A DNA stretch of 64,000 nucleotides from the NCBI RefSeq assembly GCF_048128805.1, contig NC_136004.1, positions 18,412,185-18,476,184 of the forward strand, given 5' to 3'. Source of the stretch: Centroberyx gerrardi. Lineage: Eukaryota > Chordata > Actinopteri > Beryciformes > Berycidae. Under the pieces are notes generated by a model. That model made no database searches. It was not told the origin of the DNA and worked only from the letters and a program-made list of their open reading frames with translations. The first letter of the stretch is position 1, and each line of letters opens with the position of its first letter. Positions 21,882-32,800 of this stretch are shown here, one piece after another. The position numbers were made by a program, and so were the translations under genes.

Positions 21882-22513
21882 TTTAAAGATAAAATCCACC
21901 CTAAAACTGTTTCTGGGCCCATTTTTTTGTTCGGTGATACATTTTTCATATTAACGTGGACGTATTAACGTAAATGACGTGACAACACGTCAAGATATTT
22001 CCAGCGCAGCTACAGTTGAGTTTGATAGCAGAACAATTTTCAGCAATCTAAAACACCAACGGTAAGCGTCAGGTTTTGATGTCAATGCCTCAGAATCAAA
22101 CAGCGAGGGCTTCTTTCTAGAGCCGCCATTTTGCACTGATGTTCAACAATCATACATTGTAGAAGAGGCAGAAATACTAGTTTCTCCACTGACAGTAGCT
22201 TCAATAGACCAGAAAGACATGTTGCATTTTGAGTAAGGGGCGTGGCAACAATCATAGACACGTATCATCTACGGCTGAATGATCACACTTTTAATCTATT
22301 TATATGCCCATACGCCCACATTTGATTTCACTGGAGGTTGTTGAAAGTCATTCTGGGAAACATAGGAATTCAGTAACTGAAGTAGAAGTAGACGCGGCAG
22401 GTTGAGGGGGAAAAAAGTAACTTATAATACTTCACAAAATAACTCCTGGAATGCACTGAACATCACAAATTGATGATGTGTAAGAGTATCTGAGGGTGGA
22501 TTTTTCCTTTAAA
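21882..22513. mobile_element. Inverted-repeat DNA transposon, copy B of the AAATCCACCC family
   Basis: The left end reads TTTAAAGATAAAATCCACCC and the right end, reversed, TTTAAAGGAAAAATCCACCC. These are clear terminal inverted repeats of about 20 bp. At about 630 bp with no transposase it is a non-autonomous element. Copies with shared internal sequence lie at 17379-17862 and, inverted, at 50109-50462. This is the most complete of the three. Confidence 0.75.
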
Positions 22514-22741
22514 GGCTCACTCAACTCTTCTTTAGGTTAAGGTGACAAACTAAGTGATATAAAACTGAAACCTAGGCCAATGGCTCCACAATTTCTAAAG
22601 AGTATGTACACTGTGTGTGTGTCTGTGTGGTGTGTTGTGGGGTTGCTGATGTGATGTCTGCATGTTGCAATGACATTGCAGCATTGCACACAGCTTTAGT
22701 GTAGTTCAGGGGTAGGAACTGTGGGCCAGAAGGCTGAGAGT

Positions 22742-22863
22742 CTGCAGGTTTTCATTCCAACCAAACACTACAGCAGGTGATTTCACTGATTAGTTCCTCC
22801 TCTCTGGGTGTGTTAATCAGTGAAATCACCTGCTGTAGTGTTTGGTTGGAATGAAAGCCTGCA
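22742..22863. repeat. Near-perfect palindrome (50-bp arms, 21-bp loop)
   Basis: The arms 22742-22792 and 22814-22863 are reverse complements over 50 bp with one mismatch (GAAAAC against GAAAGC). The core of each arm contains CCAAACACTACAGCAGGTGA or its complement. The spacer 22793-22813 is unrelated. The preceding AGGGGTAGGAACTGTGGGCC is typical of a widespread fish repeat, so this is probably a foldback end of a DNA transposon, not a regulatory hairpin. Confidence 0.85.
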
Positions 22864-22869
22864 TACACT

Positions 22870-25262
22870 CGGTGTAGCGCATAGCTGTTGAGAAACATAT
22901 CCCTATATGCAAGTTTTATTTTACTCTCACCACTCTGTAAGGTTATCAGTCAAGTCCGATTCTGAATATTCAAAAGAGTTTTTTTGCAGCCTGCAAAGTG
23001 GAGGCAAGTTCTTACCTTCTGTTGACTCAGTCAGTGCTGGAAGGAGGCATGACGCACTGAAACTTGACTCCTTGCTCTCTGCAAAGAGCTTGGACTAAAT
23101 AAAGAAGAAACTGTTGCTGTGACAGATACCACTGAACCCCCTGAACCTGTGCATGCACGCACACAACCGCACACACACGCACATCAGCACACACCTAATT
23201 ATCATTTCCACTAATTATTTTCCTTAGTCAATATCCCCATCAACTACCTTATCTCGCCAAACCTTTCCACTTTTTTTCTAAAGAACTCACTCAGGAGCAT
23301 CTCCACAGGCCTCTTAGCATTCCCCTGGCGCATCCGACAAGAATGGCCGCTCTGTTTCCCACCAATCAATCAGAGGGCCCCCTGAAAAACCGCATCGCCC
23401 CTGAACGCCAACACCTCTATCTTTGCTGCTCCTCTGGCGTCTGCGGGACTCCGGGCGTGATTCCGGGCACTGGGATACCTAGAAACCGGACCTTGTGGTC
23501 ATTGCCAGTTTCCATGGTTCCCCCCAGTCAAAAGGAGGTTCTTTCTGGCCTGATATGTTTGTGAAGTCCCCGTGAAAAGATGGCTCTGTGTCCTGAAGTC
23601 CTGAGCCCGCCGAGAGCAGAATTCCTCTGTGACTCCGGCTGAGATGGGGTTGCGCGGCACGGCGGATGGAAGGGGGGGGGGGGGATAAAAACACAGAAGC
23701 AGCATGTTTGGGGCTTTGGCGCGCCGCCATGCATCAGTTAGGCGCTCGGGAGACTGGGTCACAGTGGGGGTTCACAGGAGGGAAGTAACCAGGCCAGCGT
23801 ACACACATTTACACCAGCAAACACACAATCAAGAGCATAGACACAAACAGACACACGTCAGTATCTTGCCAGTAAGTATAGCCCATGGACTGCAAAAAGA
23901 AACACACGCATGCAATACCCTGCACTCCTGCTGTTTGCCATTTACCCTTTCCATTTGCAATATATCAAGGATTAAGCACCATTAAGCACATACACACACC
24001 TGTGCACACTTGCTTGTATGACCTCACCTCCAGTAATTTTACAGTAGTTTACATATGACTCATCTCTTGACTATCCTATCGACACTCCCAATGCATTCTT
24101 CAAAAGGTACAGGAGTGCACATACAGACACACACACACACACACACAGGGACTTCAAACAGGTTGGAGCGCCTTGGCCCAGCCCCCAGAATGACTCACCG
24201 GAAGGAAATGAGGAAAAGCCATTCAAAGACAGATAATACTGATAACATCCAGATAGGATATCTTGGAATTACCTGGCGTGTGAAAATGATGCTGATAAAC
24301 CCGAGAAGGATTCCCTTATGAATCAAAATAACTTATAAAACACTGGCATGAAGAATGTATTTAATTCAATTTATTTATTTTCAGAATTCTTAAAATACAT
24401 CTCCTTAACATCCGTGAACAATAAAAAAAACATTCTCTTTACTTTCTCATGCAAAGGTAAAAAGCACAAGACCAGGGAATTACATCAGACGTCTTAAGGC
24501 CCCATTATGTGTCTCTACTGCTGTTTAACCTAATTTTTAGGTTTTGATTCCAAGTTCTGAATAGCTGCAGACCTGAAGTCCCTGTGATACAAGGGCACAA
24601 TTGTCCTGGGACTAGATGTGCAATAGAGAGTAAATGATCTCCTTTCAACAGGACAACCAGCCCTTCCAGTCTGATTTGCTCTCCTGTCACAGCAACGAGC
24701 TGCTCACACCTTGTAACTTGGACAACTAATTTCTATATTTTCTATATTTTGTAAATGCCACTTTTTCTTTTCAAAGAACTCAACTTTGAGGGGAAGTAAA
24801 TGTATCTTTTAAATATAAAAATACTGCCTCTGGACTACTGTGTTACAGATTACATGATGAATTTTTGACATTTACAAAATACAAATCACAGAATACACAA
24901 AATTAACTACGTAGTTCAAATACCTGTACTAGAAACCCTCCCTATCTGTGTTACATGCCAGAATACACTGTAGCCTACTATGCTGTGCTGAGGTGCTCAG
25001 TGGGGTGGCAGCACAGATAATGAACAACCAGTTGAACATGAAAGTCATGCAGGGAGTGTTTAGTGTTTACAGGAATAACGACAGATTACCATTATGATGA
25101 TTTTCCTTTATTCCTTGATTCAGCATCTCCTGTATTTGTAGTAATCAAAAGGAGTTAGTAATTGTCAAGAAGAATTTTCACATGAAAGGGATTGTCCAGC
25201 TTTTCAGAAACATATCTGATTTATCATGAACATTCTTTTAGTTAATCCAAAAGCCACTTGCA
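22870..25262. other. Gene-free stretch
   Basis: No gene is supported. It contains a poly-G run at about 23676-23690 and a (CA)n tract at 24124-24148. Overlapping open frames around 23343-23985 lie in GC-richer DNA but show no domain or convincing splice signals. Confidence 0.45.
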
Positions 25263-25560
25263 GGTGGCACGGAGGCTAAGTGGTTCGCACTGTCACCTCA
25301 AAGCAAGGAGGACCCGGGTTCGAGCCCTGGTCCTGGTCTTCTCTTGGTGGAGAGGGTGCATGCTCTCCCCCCTGTGTGCGCGTGGGTTTCCTCTGGGTGC
25401 TCCGGCTTCCTGTGACAGTCCAAAGAACTGCAAGTCAGGTGAACTGGAGACTCCAAATTGACCATAGGTATGAAAGCGAGTGTGATTGGTGGACTGGTGA
25501 TTCCCTGCCTTCTGTCTAAAGAGGAGGGGTTTGTTGACAAGTGCTTCTCGGCCCCATTGA
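25263..25560 (+). mobile_element. tRNA-derived SINE (V-SINE, DANA/HE1-like)
   Basis: The head is tRNA-like, with an A-box-like GGCTAAGTGG and a B-box GGGTTCGAGCCC at about 25317-25328. The body has the order GCATGCTCTCCCCC, GTGGGTTTCCTCTGGGTGCT, CAGTCCAAAGAACTGCAAGT, CAGGTGAACTGGAGACTCC. This matches the conserved central region I remember from V-SINEs of fish (DANA, HE1). The head is a Pol III promoter remnant and not a functional tRNA gene. Confidence 0.8.
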
Positions 25561-26516
25561 CTTCTGCTATCACTGATAACAAATGTTAATTATTGGCAGT
25601 GGAAGAAATTCTCTGTCTGCACCTTCTACAGCTGGTGGCTGCTGCTGTTCTCTCTGATGTTCAGCATTTGTACACCTGCATTTTGGTGCAGACTGCATGT
25701 GACTCTACAGAGATGCCCAATGGTTTGTACAGACATAGGTCTATGGTTAGTGTCAGGCTTGGACTCATTTAACAGAGGCTTATAGGTAGATTCTGACTGT
25801 CTCAGCATTTGTCTTCTCTTACCATTTCCCACTTTACTACAACCTATTTGAAATTGTCTTAAAAGACAGGTTTTCCTTTATGAATTTAAATGACGTCAAG
25901 ACTTTAAATTATTTTTTCTTCCAGTAGGAACACGGTTTTCCACCATCATATGGTCCCAAAGTCTAGGTTTAGGTCTTCTGGACCTATACTGAATAAAGAA
26001 TTGTGCGCGTCAATTGGTATTATCTTAATACCACTGTGCATACAATAATTCCCTAAAGGATAATATCATTATCGGGGAAATGCAGTGATTTTTTACCACA
26101 CCATTCAAAACGGGCTGACTCCGCTCAAACTGCCAACCTGAAGGCCTGAGTTTGCACTCCGTGAGAAGCATCGTTTCCACTGTGGCTTCTGAAAAAGCAC
26201 CTGGGACTCCCCACATCGTAGCAGATGGGTGAGCAACCACACACCCACTCAGGGCCGGGGCCTTGCTCTGTGGGGCCAACCATAACAATAACCCTCGCAT
26301 TGGTCAGAGCTCATGTGCTGCTCTGCTTTCCATGAATTTGCAATGTTGAATCCAAGTTTTTTTTTTATAGTCATGGCCCATGGAACTTCTTTCCAGAGCC
26401 GGACTACCTTCTGTAATTTTGCAGAAAGGGATTAATTTCTGTAAAATGAGCAGAAATAGAACAAAGAAATGTAATACTTAGTTAGATATGCTGATCATAT
26501 AATATAAATGTACTTA
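25561..26516. other. Gene-free stretch
   Basis: Nothing that I can support as a gene, RNA gene or defined repeat. Confidence 0.45.
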
Positions 26517-26745
26517 ACGTTGCACATTTCTCATTACACATATCTGTACATAACTCATTGCACATATCTTTTATTTTCATTTGTATTGTATTGTATTGTA
26601 TATATGTTTTACATTTTTTTTTTTTTTTTACATTTTTCTTATTCTTATTAGACTTTATGTTGACACCTGCACCAAGAGAAATTCCTTGTACATTGTACTT
26701 GGTGAATAAAAGTTTCTGATTCTGATTCTGATTCTGATTCTGATA
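26517..26745 (+). mobile_element. 3' end of a non-LTR retrotransposon with (TGATTC)n tail
   Basis: The segment GAGAAATTCCTTGTACATTG, then a CTTGGTGAATAAAAG motif, ends in five TTCTGA/TGATTC units (26715-26744). This layout is typical of the 3' end of CR1-clade elements such as Rex1 in fish, whose tails are short tandem repeats. Only the 3' end is recognisable. The family call rests on memory. Confidence 0.5.
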
Positions 26746-27849
26746 TCTGCAGGACCACCTATACAACTAAAACAATCCCAGTCTTGGAAATCATTTTTTT
26801 AAGCATAAATAAGTTATTTATCTTCACACCGCTATTTAGTGTTTGGCTCATGGTTAGTCTCCTTTAAAAAGGTGGATGCCATCTGGCTGAATTGTTTCAG
26901 GTGAGACGAGGTTCAAGGCAAAAAGTCACAGAATACTTACTCCCCCTGCTGGACAGTTGCTCATAATGCTCGCACAGACACACAGCATCTCCCCTTACTG
27001 ATTAGACATTACTGTAGATTCATGTGTAGTGGCATTTAGCAGGTCATTAGAAAAATCTCCTCTCTATCCAATAAAGCTCCAGCCTGCAGAGAGGGGCTGG
27101 ATATGATACCTGCAGTTGCAACATCACAAAAGTTATTCTTTTCTTTTCTTTTTGCGTAACACTGTTGTCTAACTTTGCAACAAAATTAAAGTTGATTGAT
27201 TATAACATTGTTCACAGTTGATGCGCGTCCCAGTGCCAAAAAAACAGCATTACAAGCCTGAATGATCATGGGCCTGCTGCCTTGACCTTTGTCATTATGA
27301 ACATTTTTAAGTAACAAGTAAACATCCATCAAATGTTGACCTGGACCAAAACCAGTTCGGGAGCCAGTAAGTCTGCAGAGGACCGTGTGTCCCATGTGGA
27401 AATGACAAACAGACTTGAAGATGTGCAATTAACTGTTTTATAATAAACTCTGAATGTGAATTTATGCAACTGTGAACAGTGAGCATGTGTGGCACTGAAT
27501 GGCAATGTCTGTGTTTCTGTGTTTTTAATTTGAGCTCAAATGAGGCCAATTCCAACCACCTGTGATGGCATGGCAAAAAAAAAAACATTGAATCTTGAAT
27601 ATGATGCTCATTTTATATGACATTAGAAGAGTAAAAACAATGTAGTGTGACATTTTTGATGACCAAACTAACCAAACAACAACAGCATGACACTAGACTT
27701 CACTGTTAGATGGATACAGTATGTTGAAACTGTCATATTTTGCAACCTGTACGCTTCAGTACGGTTATTAAAGGTGCTACGTGTAGCATTTTAACACCAA
27801 TAAATCGTTACTATATTATGTTTGAGACAGTAGTGTAATTTTTACAAAC
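26746..27849. other. Gene-free stretch
   Basis: No gene is supported. The minus-strand open frames at 27186-27588 overlap one another in different frames and contain no domain. Confidence 0.45.
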
Positions 27850-28182
27850 CAGTGGTTCTCAGAGTGGGGTCCAGGGACCCCCAGTGGTCCTTGGGAGGGT
27901 TTCAGGGTCGCTGACAAAATGAGGAATAGCATAATTTCAGCATTATTTAATTTACTAGAAATTATTCCAATTAGAGAATGTGTAAAAATGACCGTTTTGA
28001 TCATAAGTTTCACCCTCACCACTATTATCTCCCCACCTGCAGTAAGCTCTAGACTGTTACACATGTCACTGCTAAATCAGCAGCAAAATGAAAATCTTCC
28101 CATAATGGTTCCTTTGGGCAAAATCTTATCAGATGGGGGTCCGTGGCACTAAGGTAGGATCCATTTGGGGGTTCTTGACCTG
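27850..28182. mobile_element. Non-autonomous hAT-like element
   Basis: The left end CAGTGGTTCTCAGAGTGGGG is the well-known hAT (Charlie-type) terminal pattern. The right end, reversed, begins CAGGTCAAGAACCCCCAAAT, a diverged counterpart. A second GTGGTCC/GGGGGTCC motif pair lies inside the ends. About 330 bp, no coding capacity. Confidence 0.6.
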
Positions 28183-28859
28183 AAAATGCCCTTTCAGTAA
28201 AATGGCATTTACTGAAACAATCTTATAGTAGAAAATGACTACTGTTGATTCTGAATGTCTCCAGTCAGTTCCCATGGCGTTGGGGCTACACTCCCTTGTC
28301 AGGCCTCTTTCCTTAAACACTCTTTGTTCTTCACTAATATACTGTATGTATGAAGTACTTCCGGAGTATTTCTAGTACCGAGCTGTTAACATGAGAAGAT
28401 ATAAATCCGCCTATTCCAGCCTTCAGAAACACACAACACATCATGTAGTCCTACGTGTGCAAATCCGCACGCAGCGAAAGTAGCAAACAAACAAAAAATA
28501 TAGATTAACAATTTAATCAGCATAATTAGCTATGCATTGTAATTGTCAGGTACAAAGCTGCTCATCAAGACAGCTATAAATTTGACCTCTGTTCGTTTTA
28601 CTGTCAGACACTGCGCATGTGCGAACAGCATACAACTGCAAAACAAGTTGTTTGGCTTAATTTGAAGCCATTTCCAACGCGTTGTAAGTTGCCAGTAGCT
28701 CACCGAGAAACTACATAGACTTCTCTGCTGGGATGCGAAATCAAATAAGCATGTCGCTCAAAAAATAAAGATGTTGTGGAGGATCTTTGACACTAATTTC
28801 AGTTACACCGGAAGATGTCTAGAGAGGATTTAACCAAAACGGGAAATGAAGTGACGCTG

Positions 28860-28952
28860 CTCTCTCGCCTCTCCGTGTTACTCTCTGTATATTTCACACC
28901 CCGGCTTTTTGGAGGATGACTCTTGGCTAAAATTATACCGACATAGACCTTG
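28860..28952 (+). other. Putative 5' noncoding exon of the esterase gene
   Basis: A pyrimidine-rich, GC-richer stretch ends in CCTTG followed by a strong donor GTGAGT at 28953. It would splice to the acceptor at 29718-29719, 20 bases before the chosen ATG. A five-codon upstream frame (ATG at 28916, stop at 28928-28930) lies in it. The transcription start is not visible and the exon start given is arbitrary. Confidence 0.3.
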
Positions 28953-29738
28953 GTGAGTCGCGGAACCAGATTTTGTCTTTTGAAACACGGAATTTTATAG
29001 AAAGCACACTAACCTGGAAGAATGACCGCGAGATAAAGAGCTACATGTGATTTTAGGTTGGTTTACGCGGTCTTCCGGCTTTTCCTGACCTTCCTGTAGG
29101 TTGTTAAAGGAAAACAATGAAAATTCATGCAATCATTTTTTTTTTGGACGACCTTAATTGTTCTAAACTCACCAATTTGGACGGCGTGTAAAAAGTGAGA
29201 CCGATCGGCCTAGCTTACATGGAAATGGTGGAATGAAGGTATAATAAGACGTATTTTGCTCTGTTTGGGTACCATTTTACTGCTGTAACACCCACTAAAA
29301 AAATAATAAATCAAACGCCGTAGCCCTTGGCATCGCAGCAGCCCACGTGGTATTCCAAAAACAAGTGAAAGTAGCACAAATGTAGCCATTAACCAACCTG
29401 TACCAGGGTTTTATTTAATTTATTTATTTCTTCACTGTCGCCTGCATCCCAGTAGGGGGCGCCCGCTGTGAACAAAACTGCAGTTGGGCTGTGCACTTTA
29501 TATAAAAATTAGAAATCATGTTACATCCTGATATTTACATGTTGTTTCCTTTTTATATCATTTATTTTCTGTAGAGAAGGAACCCTACTGGACTAAAACA
29601 TGTAAGAGCCTCTCAATGTATTATTAATTTGTCTCAGAATATTTTAAAGACTTTCTGAAAGTAATATCTGAACTAAAAATTGCGTGCTAATGTTTTGAAC
29701 TGTTATTTTTTTTTTGAAGGACTGGGTTGAAGCCCCAC

Positions 29739-29869
29739 ATGTCTCTCCCTGTAGCAGCAGGCGCGCTGCTGGTCGGCCTCCCATACTCCATCTCTCTGGT
29801 TGCCCAGTGGATGTACGGCTGGCCCAACAAGCCCGGCTATAAAAAGTACATAGAAGCTCTAAAACCAAG
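29739..29869 (+). CDS. Esterase coding exon 1 (N-terminal membrane anchor)
   Basis: Begins MSLPVAAGALLVGLPYSI and ends at AAACCAAG followed by donor GTAACT. It encodes the hydrophobic N-terminus and the start of a basic segment (NKPGYKK). The exon extends upstream as 5' UTR to about 29720. Confidence 0.8.
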
Positions 29870-32800
29870 GTAACTGTTAAAATACTGTGGATCTTTTTTT
29901 TGGTCACAAGATCACAGGATTATGCTATTCTTCCTTTATTTTACATATAAAGAGAAATGTCCATCAAATGACAAATGTGTGTCTCAAATAGTAATTGGGA
30001 AAAAAATAGGTAATGACTGTGATGATGATCCTGTTTTTTTGTATAGATTGCATCAGTTCGGCTCTACTTCTTCATCTACTTCTTACTCACAAAGGAATGT
30101 TATTCATTAACCTTCTTCTTCACCTGTTTGCCTTCTCCGTCAGGCGAATATACTGTCTGACCAGAGCCGTGCTGGAAACACTCAAGTACCTGCAGTACGG
30201 GAAACTTTACTTTCAGTGGAAGTCATGGTACAAGAATGACGAGAACCGTAAGCATTATGAAAAGGTGTGTTAATGTCGAGTCTGAAAGATGTTTAGATGG
30301 CCTGCTTGTTTTCATGTTTAGTTTTTTTCTTTGCATGGCAGGGACTAGACATCTGGATTTGTCTGGAACACAGGATTCCCACGGGCCTTGAAAACCCTTT
30401 AAAGTTTGTGGATTTGAGAAAAATTAAATAAGGCCTTAAAAGTTTTTGAAAATGAGTGGATGGCCTTAAAAGTTCTCTGATGGATATTTGTGTTGATACA
30501 GCAGAAGTTTTAAAAGTATTTCTCCATGAATTCTCGACTTGACAGGATCATGAGTGATAAATGAGGCCTCTGTGATGTCTAATTTTGATCAATGTCATGT
30601 CTTACCCCAAAACATGCTAAATTTGAGTCACTGAATGTCACCAAACAAGACCTTGAAAGTCACTGAAAAGTCCTTGAATTTGATGTACAAGTGAATGTGG
30701 GAACCCTGGGAACAGTACAATTGTTCGTGAAGCTAAGCGTCCCAGTAAATCAGTGAAAAAATATACAAATACTGTCCTTTTACCGTATATCCCAGCTTTC
30801 ACCACTTGTCCCCCCCAGAAAACCTGCATGGGACCCTGTGCCTCAGTGTGGTCATTTGAAAATCTGGTCACCCTCAAGACTCAAACTTGTGTCAAAGTTC
30901 ACAGTTGTGTGTGTTTGGACACTTGACAGGGCATCACCTACGGCCGTCGAAGCAACAAGCTGGACCTGTACCACCCCCCCGCGGCGGGCCGGTCCGCAGA
31001 GGAGCCGGTTCCCCTGGTGGTTTTCATCTACGGCGGTGCATGGGGCTCCGGAGACAGGTCCATATACTGTCTGCTGGCCAGGCAAATGGCTGAGGAGCTG
31101 AGCGCCACGGTCGTCTGTCCTGACTACTGCACCTATCCAAAGGTAAAAGCTTCCCGGCTACACAGAGACAAGATTGACAGTATGTTTACAGTATAAATGT
31201 GTAGAGTATGAACAATACTCAGTACCCTCTGCACTTTAGAGTAGAATTATACTGAGGTAACCCTACATGACAGATGAGAGATTCAGTTAGACATTTTATT
31301 GTGACTAAACTGATTTTTGCTTTCATTTAATTTCCAGGCAAATGTTTTAGGGATGGTCCAAGATATTGCTGACTGCTTGATTTGGGCACGAGAGAGTCGA
31401 CAGAAGTTCAACTTTGACACAGTAAGTCATTTTTGTTTTCAACTGTTCTTTGGAAATTGAGGGAAAACTGGCTAATCATAATGACAAGATTGACTATTCA
31501 TTATACTCAATGGAATAAAGACTTTTAGCTCATGATTTAACTCATGACATATCTACTTTCTAAAACCCCTTTTCTGTTCAGATAGTGCCGAACCCATCTA
31601 TATGTTCTTTGTACTTTATTAAAAACTAACAGGGGCGTCCTGGTGTCACAGTGGTCTAAGGCGCGTACCATGTAACCACAATGTCCTGTGTTCAAATCCG
31701 GCCCAGGACCTTTGTCGCATGTCATCCCTTCTCTCTCCCAGTGTTTCTCGTCTCTCTCTACTTTGAACTATGTAATAAAAGGCAAAACATAAATAAGTGC
31801 AAAATGAACATATTATGTATGTTGTACCTATTGGACAAAAAGTGGTTCATAGTAACTAATATGTATGTAACAACACATATTGTCCCTTTTCTTTCTCCGT
31901 AGGACAACATAGTGTTAATCGGCCATTCAGCTGGTGCACATTTGTGTGCATTGACCACTCTCTTTCTCATTGACACCAGAGAGGAGCTTTTCATCGAGGC
32001 AAGCAAGCAGCAGGAGCTCACAGTGGCGATAAGAGGAGTTATTGGTAAGGCTTGTAGAGCTTCACCGAGTCTCAGGAACAGTCGCACTTTGATGCTAAAG
32101 AATCCGCAGCCTTAATGCATTTCTGTGTGGCACAAAGATACTTGTGACTTCTGATTTATTGTTTGTTTTCCTGCATTGCAGTGTTATTGAATATTTGACA
32201 GTAGCTTTTCAAAAGAAATAGGATTTCAAGGATCTGTCTCCTTCATATATTCGACAGTTATTCAGAATTGACATCCAGTATTTTGTAGGAATGAAGTAGC
32301 TGATCTCTGTGATGTTCCCCGGACAGGTTTGAGCGGTGTGTACAACATCATGGACCATTACGAGCACGAGCGGATGCGAGCCGTTGAGTACGTCTCCACC
32401 ATGCACAAAGCCATGAACGGAGTGGAGAACTTCCCGTACTACTCACCCACACACATACTGAGGACGTTCAGCCAGGACAACCTGAAAAGGTGCCACAGTT
32501 CAACTGTTTTGACTTTGTCACTGCGATTGTCTTTAATGGTGAGATAGTGGATACCTGAAGACACAAAATCTGTTGCATCGACCCAGAAGTCATTCATTCA
32601 GTGTAAATCTCTTTAAGTTTGAGGCTGCTGGCTTTACTGCAGCACATTTTGTCATTAATCACATATACAAGGGTTTGACTGTGTGGGGTTTTTAAGACCA
32701 ATAGCAGGTACTTTGTACCAATATTCAGTATCTTTAAATTTGGCATTCATGCCAAAAGGTTACATGAATTCAGTGTTTCCCCTCATAATTTTAAATGGTG

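Noticed and set aside
21456..21968. 170-codon open frame as a gene
   Set aside because: It extends into the inverted-repeat transposon starting at 21882 and has no recognisable domain.
25263..25335. Possible tRNA gene
   Set aside because: It has Pol III A and B boxes but lacks a full cloverleaf, and it continues into a SINE body. The same holds for 31632-31700.
27771..28540. Possible larger MITE (GGTGCTACGTGTAGCATTTT start) enclosing the hAT-like element at 27850
   Set aside because: No convincing right end in inverted orientation was found.
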